From assembly GCA_050123275.1 (NCBI GenBank), contig JASFHK010000008.1:1-64000 (forward strand): DNA of 64,000 nt, written 5' to 3'. The notes under the pieces are model-generated. The model was not told the origin of the DNA, searched no databases, and saw nothing but the letters and a program-made list of their open reading frames with translations. Made by a program: the position numbers and the translations under genes. Positions 16,420 through 24,805 of the stretch are shown piece by piece (the first letter of the stretch is position 1; each line of letters opens with the position of its first letter). This stretch comes from E44-bin88 sp050123275 (GTDB lineage: Bacteria; Chloroflexota; Dehalococcoidia; Dehalococcoidales; BS750m-G39).

Positions 16420-18042
16420 ATGAAAAGACTCTTCGGCTGGCAAAGATGGAGCATCGGCACCAAGATTCTGGTCCCCTTTCTGGTGCTGTCGGTGCTGTCG
16501 ATAGTGGTTTTCGCCTACGTTGCCCTGACCAACATCAACGAGCTGGGCGACCATGCCCGGGAGACGAGCCTGTCGCTGGGCGAGAGCGCCATCGAGGACA
16601 GCACCGCCCACCTCAACAGCCTGGGCGAAAACATCATTTCCCAGAAGGCCGAAGACGTGGCCCGCCAGGTGGAGATGTACCTTGAGGCCACCGGGCTGAC
16701 CACCACGGCGGCAATAAGCAACGACGCCGAACTGCGCGACATCGTCGTCCAGCCGGTCGGCACCACCGGCTACACCGCCCTCATCGACCCCAGAGACGCC
16801 GTCATCCTCATCCATAAATACCCCGGGCAGGAAAAAGACGTCAGCCCCCTCCAGGAAACGCTGCCCTCCTTCTGGTCGCTCATCGAAGCCTCGCGGCAGG
16901 GCGAGCTAATCGCCGGCTACTACGACTGGCTGGAGGTGGACGGCTCCATCACCGAGAAATACGCCAGCATCGCCCCGGTGAGAACGGTGGACGGTAAACT
17001 GCTCACCCTCTGGGCCACCACCTACATCGAGGAATTTTCCCTTCCCGCCGCCGAAACCGAGGCCGAAATCAACGCCGCCATCCTGCAAAGCGAGGACTAT
17101 ATCAGCGACAAGGTCGCCGACATCGAGCACATTTTTATCATCATCTCCATCATGCTGGTCATCATCGTCACCATCCTGGCGCTGGCGCTTTCCCGCGCCA
17201 TCACCAGCCCCATCCACTCGCTGCAAAAAGGCGCCCGGGAAATCGGGCAGGGCAAGCTGGATTACAAGCTGGAAATGCCCAGCCAGGACGAACTGGGCTC
17301 GCTGGCCGATTCCTTCAACAAGATGAGCGCCGACCTCAAGAAATACATCGAGGAGCTCAAAGCCACCGCCGCCGAGAACATCGCCAAGGAGAGAATAATC
17401 CAGGAGAACCTGCGCCGTTACGTGCAAAGGGTTAACGAGGCGCAGGAAACGGAGAGAAAGCGCATCGCCCGCGAGCTGCACGACGAAACCATACAAGAGC
17501 TGGTGGTCGTCGCCCGGCACCTGGAGGAGCTGGCCAAGTCGAGCACCACCCGGTCCACCGCGAAAATACAGGAAGAGATAAGGGAGATAATCCGGGGCGT
17601 GCGCCGCTTCAGCCAGGAGCTAAGGCCCTCTATTCTGGACGACCTGGGGCTGGTGCCCGCCGTGGAATGGCTGTCGCGGGAGACGACGGAAAACTACGGC
17701 ATCACCGTCAAAACGGAGTTCGAGGGCGACCAGCGTCAGCTGCCCGAAACCGCCGAGCTGACGCTCTTCCGCATCATCCAAGAAGCCGTCGCCAACGTGC
17801 GCAAGCACTCAAAGGCCACCGAGGCCAAGATAAAGATTAAATTCTCCGCCGACAAAGTGCGGGTCACTGTCGAGGACAACGGCGCCGGCTTCGCCATGCC
17901 CGACGACTGGGCGGAGCTGACCGCCACCGGCAAACTGGGGCTGGTGGGGATGCGGGAGCGGGTGCAACTAATCGGGGGCCAGCTCAAGATAGACAGCCGC
18001 CCCGGCCAGGGCACCGTTCTGACCGTAGAGATACCCCTTTAG
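16420..18042 (+). CDS. LiaS/NarX-type sensor histidine kinase
   Basis: 540 aa. Helix 1 (about 18-40), an extracytoplasmic Cache-like sensor (about 45-235; GTTGYTALIDPRDAVILIHKYP), helix 2 (IFIIISIMLVIIVTILALAL), HAMP (SRAITSPIHSLQKGAREI), then HisKA_3 with the phospho-His in RIARELHDETIQ and a HATPase domain (EAVANVRKHSKA N-box; VEDNGAGF; GLVGMRER). Senses a small extracellular molecule, probably an organic acid by Cache precedent, and phosphorylates the adjacent regulator. Confidence 0.94.
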   Translation: MKRLFGWQRWSIGTKILVPFLVLSVLSIVVFAYVALTNINELGDHARETSLSLGESAIEDSTAHLNSLGENIISQKAEDVARQVEMYLEATGLTTTAAISNDAELRDIVVQPVGTTGYTALIDPRDAVILIHKYPGQEKDVSPLQETLPSFWSLIEASRQGELIAGYYDWLEVDGSITEKYASIAPVRTVDGKLLTLWATTYIEEFSLPAAETEAEINAAILQSEDYISDKVADIEHIFIIISIMLVIIVTILALALSRAITSPIHSLQKGAREIGQGKLDYKLEMPSQDELGSLADSFNKMSADLKKYIEELKATAAENIAKERIIQENLRRYVQRVNEAQETERKRIARELHDETIQELVVVARHLEELAKSSTTRSTAKIQEEIREIIRGVRRFSQELRPSILDDLGLVPAVEWLSRETTENYGITVKTEFEGDQRQLPETAELTLFRIIQEAVANVRKHSKATEAKIKIKFSADKVRVTVEDNGAGFAMPDDWAELTATGKLGLVGMRERVQLIGGQLKIDSRPGQGTVLTVEIPL

Positions 18043-18047
18043 CCCCC

Positions 18048-18080
18048 TTACCATTGCACAAACATGGGCATGTCTGATTT
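18048..18080 (-). pseudogene. Remnant or displaced copy of dnaN 3' end
   Basis: On the minus strand this short stretch reads (S)D-MPMFVQW-stop, identical in the last seven residues and stop position to the C-terminus of the DnaN encoded at 19472-20608. The 25 bp at 18048-18072 match 19472-19496 at 21 positions, and the differences within MPMFVQW are synonymous (Q, V, F codons). Upstream frames are closed by stops, so only the 3' end is present. Confidence 0.55.
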
Positions 18081-18289
18081 CTTGTACTCACGACTACCCT
18101 TCCGGAAAAGAGTCTGTCCGTATTCTACCAAAAGAGATAACCGAGTCTATTGATGCCATTAGGATCCAGAAACTATTCTAAATAATCCCTGGTAACAATC
18201 TGACGAAATGTTACCTAATTTCCTTCGCCAGCATTACTTCTCTTGATTATCGTAACCACATTTTACACGCCTGGGTTTTATATCTAAAA

Positions 18290-18386
18290 TTGCAATCAAA
18301 ATGATGGTAGTGCTATAATTATATTAGCACTGGAACGATATTGAACTACCCGCGAAACAATATTTTTCACGTGGGTAGTTTTTTTA
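18290..18386 (+). promoter_or_regulatory. Promoter followed at once by a terminator hairpin
   Basis: TTGCAA (18290-18295), 18-nt spacer, TATAAT (18314-18319). About 20 nt after the expected start lies a hairpin ACTACCC/GGGTAGT (18345-18380) with a run of T (to 18385). The hydrolase gene begins 26 nt later. This may be an attenuator or may make a ~60-nt RNA. The rest of 18081-18289 is AT-rich with nothing recognisable. Confidence 0.55.
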
Positions 18387-18411
18387 TGGCATTAACCCGG
18401 GTGGTGAGAAA

Positions 18412-19209
18412 TTGAATGGAACGCACTTAATACATAGTAAGCAAATAAGAGTAGGTAATCTGGATATTCGCTACTTTACTGGCGGAAAGGGCGAACCTTT
18501 AGTGTTGGTGCACGGCGGTTCGGGCGGCGGCGCTAAGGATTGGCTAGAGAACCTGGCCGAGTTGTGCAAGCACTTCACGATATATGCACCCGACCTCCCC
18601 GGCTTCGGGCTAAGTCAACAAATTGCCGGGAAGCAAGGTATAAATGAATTCGTGGAGTTTCTGGACGATTTCACCTCCTGTCTGGGACTGGAATCCTTTT
18701 ACCTGGCGGGGCATTCTATCGGTGGGGGCATTGTCTTGCGCTACGCGGTTAAATTCCGGCACAAGGTAAAGAAGTTGGTCATAATAAACGGCATGGGTGT
18801 AGGCAAGAAAATAGCCCTATGGGTGCGCCTTATGTCATTATCTACCCTTTGCCGCTCACTAGGGGTAGCGGCTGCCAATTTCCTGAGAGCAGTTGCCAAG
18901 GCAGTCAATGCGGTCTATGCTCCGTTTAGATTTATGAACCCTCTTCCTATAGCAATGGTACTTCTGGGGGCGAGCATGACCATATTCAGGCAGGAAACTG
19001 CTTTGCTGGTACCCCAACTTGCGGCATTGATGATACCGACCCTGCTGGTGTGGGGAGCCAAAGACAAACTAGTTCCAGTCAGTAACGCTTTCGCAGCTGC
19101 CAAGCTAGTTCCCGGCTGCCAAGTTTATGTCTTCGCGGACGGTGGGCATTCCGTATATAGGCAGAAGGTTAAAGAATTCGCTCAACTGATGACTGGCTTC
19201 CTGTGCTAG
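18412..19209 (+). CDS. Alpha/beta-hydrolase
   Basis: 265 aa, TTG start preceded by GGGTGGTGAG. Oxyanion region VLVHGGSGGG, nucleophile elbow AGHSIGGG (Ser), acid in LVWGAKDKLVP (Asp) and catalytic His in ADGGHSVY. A lid of about 60 residues (VGKKIALW...RFMNP) sits between the elbow and the acid. Resembles C-C hydrolases/esterases; substrate unknown. It is somewhat less GC-rich than its neighbours and lies between the two copies of the dnaN 3' end. Confidence 0.88.
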   Translation: MNGTHLIHSKQIRVGNLDIRYFTGGKGEPLVLVHGGSGGGAKDWLENLAELCKHFTIYAPDLPGFGLSQQIAGKQGINEFVEFLDDFTSCLGLESFYLAGHSIGGGIVLRYAVKFRHKVKKLVIINGMGVGKKIALWVRLMSLSTLCRSLGVAAANFLRAVAKAVNAVYAPFRFMNPLPIAMVLLGASMTIFRQETALLVPQLAALMIPTLLVWGAKDKLVPVSNAFAAAKLVPGCQVYVFADGGHSVYRQKVKEFAQLMTGFLC

Positions 19210-19471
19210 GGTTTCCTTTCCAAAGATCTAGAACCACATCGTTATCGTTTCCAATCCTCTCTGAAACCACCCGCCTTTTCCCCCGGGACATATCCTAGAA
19301 TGCCTAGACCCGCTTCTCGCCAAACCGCCATTAAAGACCACAGTAATCGTTGAAAAATCCACTGGAAATCGGCTCATCACTGGCGGGAAGAAATGAAGCC
19401 GCTACGCCGGAGGGTGTAGACCTCAAAGGCTACCTTAAGCCAGATACGATTAAGTCTGATTAGTGCCCACC

Positions 19472-20608
19472 CTACCACTGAACGAACATGGGCATGACCA
19501 CGTGGATGTATTTGTCATTGCCCACCGGCTTCAGAACGCCGGGGCTGGAGGGGTTGGTCGTCTCCAGCGCCACCTGGGAATCGTCGGGCAGCACTTCCAG
19601 AACCTGGGTGAGGTACTTGCCGTTGAAGGCAATCTTGGACTCCTCGCCTTCGACCAGGGCGTCGACTTCGCCGACGTCGTCACCGATTTCCTCGGAGCGC
19701 GCCGAAACGGTCATCTTGCCCGGCGCCGTACCCGTGCCCGGGGCCACCACCAGTCGCACGATACCGCTGCCGTCGCGGGCGAAGATGGAAGCGGTCTTGG
19801 TCGCCCGCAGGAACTCGGCAACGCTGATGACCGACTTGGTGGTACAGCTCTTGGGGATAAGCTGGGAATAGTTGGGGAAGCTGCCCTGGATAAGCTGGCT
19901 CACCAACTCGATATCCTTCATCTTGAAGAGGGCCTGCCCCTTCTCCGGGTTGACCGTAATCTCCAGCGGCTCTTCCTGGTCAGCCATGAGTCGGTTCAGC
20001 TCGGCCAGGGTGCGCGCCGGGATGATAACCTCGGTTTTCTGGACCACCGGCTGGGCCAGGGGTAGCTTATAGACGGCCAAACGAAAGCCGTCGGCGGCGG
20101 CCAGCGTCAGCGTGTCGCCGTCGAATTCGGCGTCGACGCCGGTCAGCACCGGGCGCGATTCCTCGGTAGCCGCGGCGAAGACCACGTGGGCAATCCCCTG
20201 CTTGAGAGCCTCCGCCTCGACCTTGGTCGAAACGCCCCCCTCTACCTTGGGCACGGGAGGGAAGTCCTTGGCATCGACGCCGCTGATGCGGGCCTCGAAG
20301 CGGGCGCACTTTAGCCCCACCGTCTTGGTCTGGGGGGAAAGGGTTACATCCACGTTATCGGCGGGCAACGAGCTGATAAACTCGGAAAGTAATCGGGCGG
20401 GTACGGTAATCGAGCCTTCTTCATCCACCTTGGCGCCTATCCAGCAGCTGATGGCCATCTCCAGGTTGGTGGCGGACAGTTTCAGGCGCGATTTGTCGGT
20501 AGCCAGCAGGACGTTGTTGGTTATGGGGAGAGTGGTTCTCACGGCGACGGCCCTTCCCACCACGTTGAGTCCCCGGTCTAAGTTCTCCTGAAGGCAAGAT
20601 AGTTTCAT
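19472..20608 (-). CDS. dnaN: DNA polymerase III beta subunit (sliding clamp)
   Basis: 378 aa, full length. Three clamp domains: MKLSCLQENLDRGLNVVGRAV at the start, AFPPVP-like DAKDFPPVPKVEG in the middle, and the conserved C-terminal VMPMFVQW. RLVVAPG and SARSEEIGDDVGEVDA mark domain 3. A homodimeric ring that tethers replicative polymerase to DNA. It is not beside dnaA or recF here, so no replication origin can be inferred. The 262 nt downstream (19210-19471) holds no gene. Confidence 0.96.
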   Translation of the reverse strand: MKLSCLQENLDRGLNVVGRAVAVRTTLPITNNVLLATDKSRLKLSATNLEMAISCWIGAKVDEEGSITVPARLLSEFISSLPADNVDVTLSPQTKTVGLKCARFEARISGVDAKDFPPVPKVEGGVSTKVEAEALKQGIAHVVFAAATEESRPVLTGVDAEFDGDTLTLAAADGFRLAVYKLPLAQPVVQKTEVIIPARTLAELNRLMADQEEPLEITVNPEKGQALFKMKDIELVSQLIQGSFPNYSQLIPKSCTTKSVISVAEFLRATKTASIFARDGSGIVRLVVAPGTGTAPGKMTVSARSEEIGDDVGEVDALVEGEESKIAFNGKYLTQVLEVLPDDSQVALETTNPSSPGVLKPVGNDKYIHVVMPMFVQW

Positions 20609-20699
20609 GGCGCACCCCCCAAAAAAATAGTTATCGCGAAGGTTGTCTTCCCTTATCGGGAAGAACTGTTAGTAGTGTAGTATATACCAATAATGCGGT

Positions 20700-21176
20700 T
20701 TACTCAAGGGTAATTTCGCCGCTTTTGCCGCCACTTTTTTTGACCAGTCGGACGCTCTCGATACGGGCCCCCCGGTCGATGGATTTGACCATGTCGTAGA
20801 TGGTCAGGGCGGCGATAGCCACGGCGGTCAGCGCCTCCATCTCCACCCCCGTTTTCCCAGTACTTTTGGTGCTGGCGTTGATGGCCACGGCGCTGTTTTT
20901 TTCGTCGAGATCGAAGTCTATCTCGACCTCGTCAATGAAGATGGGGTGACAGAGCGGTATCAGGTGGGCCGTCTGCTTGGCGGCCATGATGCCGGCCAGC
21001 TTGGCTACGGCGAGCACGTCCCCCTTGGCGATTTGCCCCTCTTTGATGCGCTTAAAAGTCGCCGGCTGCATCTTGACCAGCCCTTTGGCGACAGCGATGC
21101 GTTTCGTCTCGGGCTTGCCCGAAACGTCCACCATTTTGGGGCGGCCCTGCTCGTCCATGTGACTCAACTCTTCCAT
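20700..21176 (-). CDS. moaC: Cyclic pyranopterin monophosphate synthase
   Basis: 158 aa from the ATG at 21176 (ribosome-binding site AAGGGGGG). The extension further upstream reads MLRHCVPRNDS, which is dispersed repeat C translated, and is rejected. Family motifs: PKMVDVSGKPETKRIAVA, AGIMAAKQTAHLIPLCHP, EMEALTAVAIAALTIYDM and VRLVKKSGGKSG. Converts the MoaA product to cPMP in molybdopterin biosynthesis. Downstream of moaA on the same strand. Confidence 0.95.
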   Translation of the reverse strand: MEELSHMDEQGRPKMVDVSGKPETKRIAVAKGLVKMQPATFKRIKEGQIAKGDVLAVAKLAGIMAAKQTAHLIPLCHPIFIDEVEIDFDLDEKNSAVAINASTKSTGKTGVEMEALTAVAIAALTIYDMVKSIDRGARIESVRLVKKSGGKSGEITLE

Positions 21177-21199
21177 GTTAACCGACCCCCCTTCCCTGC

Positions 21200-21235
21200 T
21201 GTCATTGCGAGGCACGCAGTGACGAAGCAATCTCT
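21200..21235 (+). repeat. Dispersed repeat type C
   Basis: TGTCATTGCGAGGCACGCAG followed by TGACGAAGCAATCTC, filling the moaA-moaC gap. Confidence 0.8.
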
Positions 21236-21241
21236 AAAAAA

Positions 21242-22225
21242 CTATCCCCCCACCTGAGAAAACGGGCGCTGGCGGGGCACGTCGCCCTCGGCGATACGGT
21301 GCCGCCGCGGTTTGTTAGCCACCGCCTCCTCGATCAGTTTCTTTAAGCCCTCGGTATCGACGCCGTCGCGTAACGGCGTTTTAAGATCAACCTCGTAGTC
21401 GCTCAAGAGGCAGGGCCTCAGCTTGCCGTCGGCGGTCAGCCTCAAGCGGTTGCAGTTGAAGCAGAAGTGCTCGCTGACCGGGGTGATAAAGCCGATGGTG
21501 CCTTTGGCGTCGGGCAGCTTGAAATACTTGGCCGGACCGTTGCCCACCGTGGGCAGGCAGGGCTCCAGCTTGCCCAGCTTTTCGATAGTCTTTTTCATGT
21601 CGCCGGCGGCGACGAAGGTCGCGTCCTTCATATCGCCGACGACGGGCATCAGCTCAATGAAGCGCACGTGCCAGCCCTCGTCAACGGTCTTGGCGGCGAA
21701 GTCGGCCACCTCGTCCTCGTTGACCCCCGGTATCACCACCATGTTCAGCTTAACCGGCTCCAGCCCCGCTTTATGCGCCGCCTCGATACCCTTGAGCACG
21801 TCCTCAAGCTCGGCGTCGCTACGGGTTATGGCCTTGAACCTCTCCGGTTTGAGGCTGTCCAGGCTGATGTTGACCCGGTTCAGGCCCGCCTGTTTCAGCT
21901 CTTCGGCGCAACGGGACAGCAAGGCGCCGTTGGTGGTCAGCGAGATGTCGTTGATGGTGCCGATGTCGGCCAGCATCTCCACCAGGTCGGGCAGGCCGCC
22001 TCTAACCAGCGGCTCCCCGCCGGTGAGCCTGATTTTGTCGATGCCCATCTCGGCGGCGGCCCTGGCGATGGTATCAATCTCTTCGTAGCGCAGTATCTCC
22101 TGGTGCGGCATCGTCTTGACGCCGCCCACGGGCATGCAGTAGACGCAGCGCAGGTTGCACCGGTCCGTTACCGAGATGCGCAGGTAGTTTATGGGTCGCT
22201 GGAACGAATCGGAAAGTCCGGTCAT
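21242..22225 (-). CDS. moaA: GTP 3',8-cyclase
   Basis: 327 aa. Radical-SAM cluster motif CNLRCVYC near residue 23 and the second cluster motif CFNCNRLRLTADGKLRPC in the C-terminal half. LTGGEPLVR and SLDSLKPERF are typical. The C-terminus ends in Gly-Gly (SQVGG), needed for activity in characterised MoaA. First step of molybdenum-cofactor synthesis. Confidence 0.96.
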   Translation of the reverse strand: MTGLSDSFQRPINYLRISVTDRCNLRCVYCMPVGGVKTMPHQEILRYEEIDTIARAAAEMGIDKIRLTGGEPLVRGGLPDLVEMLADIGTINDISLTTNGALLSRCAEELKQAGLNRVNISLDSLKPERFKAITRSDAELEDVLKGIEAAHKAGLEPVKLNMVVIPGVNEDEVADFAAKTVDEGWHVRFIELMPVVGDMKDATFVAAGDMKKTIEKLGKLEPCLPTVGNGPAKYFKLPDAKGTIGFITPVSEHFCFNCNRLRLTADGKLRPCLLSDYEVDLKTPLRDGVDTEGLKKLIEEAVANKPRRHRIAEGDVPRQRPFSQVGG

Positions 22226-22337
22226 AACAACACTCTTAAAGCTATTATACAGGAAAGTGGGGGTGATAGGCTATTATTGATAAGCGCGCCGTGTTACTAT
22301 GTCTAACAGTAGTTAGTCTTGATATGAAGAAGGCATA

Positions 22338-23183
22338 ATGACCAGCCAGCGTCCCGCAGCTCTTATTGTAAAGCAGCTTAATGAATTTCAGCACGAGCTA
22401 GGTGGAATCCTCACAGGGTTTGGCTATGAGCCAATGCCTAATTCAATCGCAGCAGTTGAACTCTCCTCAACTGAAAACGCGCAAGCGATACAAGCAGCGC
22501 ACAATTCAGGTGGAATTCTCATAAAATTTGCTACAGACCAATTGTCCGCTTTTATACGAATAATAACAGAGCCAGTGCTTACGTTTGCGCCATGGACTAA
22601 CATCAGGAGCATTCTGGAGGCAACCGCAATAAGCGTTTGGCTATTAGACGAGACCATCAATCTGAACGAACGCATATCCCGCAGTTACGCGTTTCGTTGC
22701 AAAGGTCTAGACCAACGAGTGACGTTTGCACAAGCTACTAAGAACCCGTCTCAATTGTCAGATGCAGAGAGGCAACGAGACAAAGTGTTGATGAAAGCTA
22801 AAGGAATGGGCTTAACAAATTACGATAAAAATGGAAAAATCAAGCTTATTAGCCCAATGCCAAACACTACAAACCTGGTGCGTGATTATCTGGGCGAAGA
22901 GGATACGTACAGACTTCTTTCAGCAATGACGCACGCACACCTTTGGGCATTGATAGCACTTGGCCTCAGCCCTGTCGCGGATATTCCAAATGGCAAGCTC
23001 ATGGAGAAATCGCTATCTCTAAATTCGGTTGGTTACCTCACATTTAAAGCTCTCAATGCGTTACAGAAAGCAATCATGGGCAAATGCAAACTGTTTGGAT
23101 GGCCAATCGAAGATATTAAGAAAGTGTTCAACAACAAACTCAGGACGCTCGCAGTAGTGTTTCGACAGGTAAAGCAGCAATAG
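22338..23183 (+). CDS. Hypothetical protein, AT-rich, possibly DUF5677-like
   Basis: 281 aa, soluble, mostly helical. The segments RSILEATAISVWLLDE (R-x3-E-A on a helix) and LLSAMTHAHLWALIALG (S-x3-H) resemble the paired helices of DUF5677-type proteins; this match is weak. No membrane segment or catalytic motif I can name. Codon use is unlike the flanking moaA and regulator genes, suggesting recent acquisition. Stands alone with ribosome-binding site AGAAGG. Confidence 0.5.
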   Translation: MTSQRPAALIVKQLNEFQHELGGILTGFGYEPMPNSIAAVELSSTENAQAIQAAHNSGGILIKFATDQLSAFIRIITEPVLTFAPWTNIRSILEATAISVWLLDETINLNERISRSYAFRCKGLDQRVTFAQATKNPSQLSDAERQRDKVLMKAKGMGLTNYDKNGKIKLISPMPNTTNLVRDYLGEEDTYRLLSAMTHAHLWALIALGLSPVADIPNGKLMEKSLSLNSVGYLTFKALNALQKAIMGKCKLFGWPIEDIKKVFNNKLRTLAVVFRQVKQQ

Positions 23184-23331
23184 AGAATCCTACAGGCCTT
23201 AACTACCTTCCCCACCCCCTCTCCCACTGATTTAAGCAAAACAGGTCAAGAAGCACCGCCCCCGCCCTGATATAGTTTAAGCGCGAGGTGATGACACGGA
23301 AAACTGGGATAAAATAAGCGCTGTCCGGCGC

Positions 23332-24210
23332 ATGCAGGACTTTATCGAACGGCATATGACGGAACCGATAAGTCTGCATATGCTGGCGCAGGCGGCAGGG
23401 TATTCTCCGTGGCACGCGGCGAGAATCTTCAAGGAAATGACCGGCAAAACACCCTTCGAGTACATCAGGGAGTTGCGGCTGTCGCGCGCGGCTTTAAAAC
23501 TCCGTGATGAGGAACCCAGAATAGTCGATGTAGCCCTTGATTTCGTCTTCGAGTCGCACGAAGGGTTTACCCGTGCCTTTTCCAAACAGTTCGGCATAAG
23601 CCCGCGGGACTACGCCAAAAACAAACCACCGCTAAAGCTTTTTATACCCGAAAACCTCCGTGATTACTACCTTAAGCTGCAAAAAGGAGAGGTGATTATG
23701 ACAGAAAAAACCAATACAAACACCGTTTTCGTCCAGGTTATCGACCGCCCGGCGAGGAAACTGATTCTCAAACAGGGCGCCAGCGCCAAGGATTACTTTG
23801 CCTATTGCGAAGAGCTGGGCTGCGATGTTTACGAAGAGCTTAAGGGTGTGAAAGATGCCCTTTACGAACCTATCGGGATGTGGCTGCCGGAAAACCTGCG
23901 CCAGCCCGGAACGTCGGAGTACGCGATGGGCGTGGAAATGCCGGCTGACTATAAGGGGAAAACACCGGAAGGATATGAAATCATCGACCTGCCGCCGTGC
24001 CAGATGATGGTCTTCCAGGGACAACCTTACGATGACGAGAAGTTCGAAGAGGCCATCGGCGACCTCTGGGAAGTGATGAAAACCTATAATCCGGAGCTTT
24101 ACGGCTTCACCTGGGCGGATGAAGACGGCCCCCGGTTCCAGCTTGAACCGCAAGGATACCGCGGCTACATCGAAGCCAGGCCGGTAAGACAGCTGAACGT
24201 AGAAAAGTAG
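23332..24210 (+). CDS. AraC-family regulator with GyrI-like effector domain (5' end apparently frameshifted)
   Basis: 292 aa from the ATG at 23332. Two AraC HTH motifs (ISLHMLAQAAGYSPWHAARI and RIVDVALDFVFESHEGFTRAF) in residues 1-100, then an effector-binding domain of about 160 residues (VFVQVIDRPARKLILK to GYIEARPV). The reading frame continues upstream as DTENWDKISAVRR, normal family sequence, but contains no start codon. A perfect ATG with GCGAGGTG before it (23291) is out of frame by two bases, at an ACAC tract. The gene may thus be shortened or start internally. Confidence 0.75.
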   Translation: MQDFIERHMTEPISLHMLAQAAGYSPWHAARIFKEMTGKTPFEYIRELRLSRAALKLRDEEPRIVDVALDFVFESHEGFTRAFSKQFGISPRDYAKNKPPLKLFIPENLRDYYLKLQKGEVIMTEKTNTNTVFVQVIDRPARKLILKQGASAKDYFAYCEELGCDVYEELKGVKDALYEPIGMWLPENLRQPGTSEYAMGVEMPADYKGKTPEGYEIIDLPPCQMMVFQGQPYDDEKFEEAIGDLWEVMKTYNPELYGFTWADEDGPRFQLEPQGYRGYIEARPVRQLNVEK

Positions 24211-24211
24211 G

Positions 24212-24802
24212 CTACGCTTTCATGAGAAAGGCGCGCGCCTTTTGCGCCGCCCTACCCCGGTGGCTGACCCCGTTCTTCTCTTCAGGGGAAAGCTCGGCCA
24301 TCGTTCTACCCAGTTCGGGCATGTAGAAAACGGGGTCGTAGCCGAAGCCCTTATCGCCTTTGGGAGCCAGGGTAATGACCCCGTGGCACCGGCCGGAGCA
24401 GATTTCGACCCTGCCTTGGGGGTCGGCGATGGCGATTATGCAGCGGAAACGCGCCTGCCGCTTGCCTTCGGGGACGTCTTTCATTTTAGAGAGTAGATAG
24501 CGCACGCGGTCGGCGTCGGTGGCGTTGTCGCCGGCGTAGCGCGCCGAGCGCGTGCCCGGCTCGCCACCCAGAGCCTCGACTTCGAGGCCGGAGTCGTCGG
24601 CTAAAGAGAGCAGCCCGCTCTCGGCGGCCAATGTCGTCGCCTTCAAGCGGGCGTTTGCCTCGAAAGTCTTGCCCGTCTCCTCGACCTCGGTGGTGATGCC
24701 GACCTCGGCGGGCGTCACCAGCTCGAAGGGGACCCCCTCCAGCAGGCTTTTATACTCGCGCGCCTTGCCCGGGTTGTTGGTCGCCAGCAGGAGCCGGGGC
24801 AA
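24212..24802 (-). CDS. rdgB: Non-canonical purine NTP pyrophosphatase (XTP/dITP)
   Basis: 196 aa. RdgB/HAM1 signatures: LLATNNPGKAREYK at the N-terminus, LADDSGLEVEALGGEPGTRSARYAG in the middle, and GKGDKGFGYDPVF-type KGDKGFGYDPVFY near 147; SHRGRAA toward the end. Hydrolyses dITP/XTP to the monophosphate to keep them out of DNA and RNA. Three nt from the FBP aldolase/phosphatase gene. Confidence 0.95.
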   Translation of the reverse strand: MPRLLLATNNPGKAREYKSLLEGVPFELVTPAEVGITTEVEETGKTFEANARLKATTLAAESGLLSLADDSGLEVEALGGEPGTRSARYAGDNATDADRVRYLLSKMKDVPEGKRQARFRCIIAIADPQGRVEICSGRCHGVITLAPKGDKGFGYDPVFYMPELGRTMAELSPEEKNGVSHRGRAAQKARAFLMKA

Positions 24803-24805
24803 TTT

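Noticed and set aside
19472..20700. Replication origin next to dnaN
   Set aside because: No dnaA, recF or gyrB neighbours and no cluster of DnaA-box-like sequences noticed.
21177..21230. N-terminal extension of moaC (MLRHCVPRNDSREG)
   Set aside because: Translation of repeat C; the correct start with a ribosome-binding site is at 21176.
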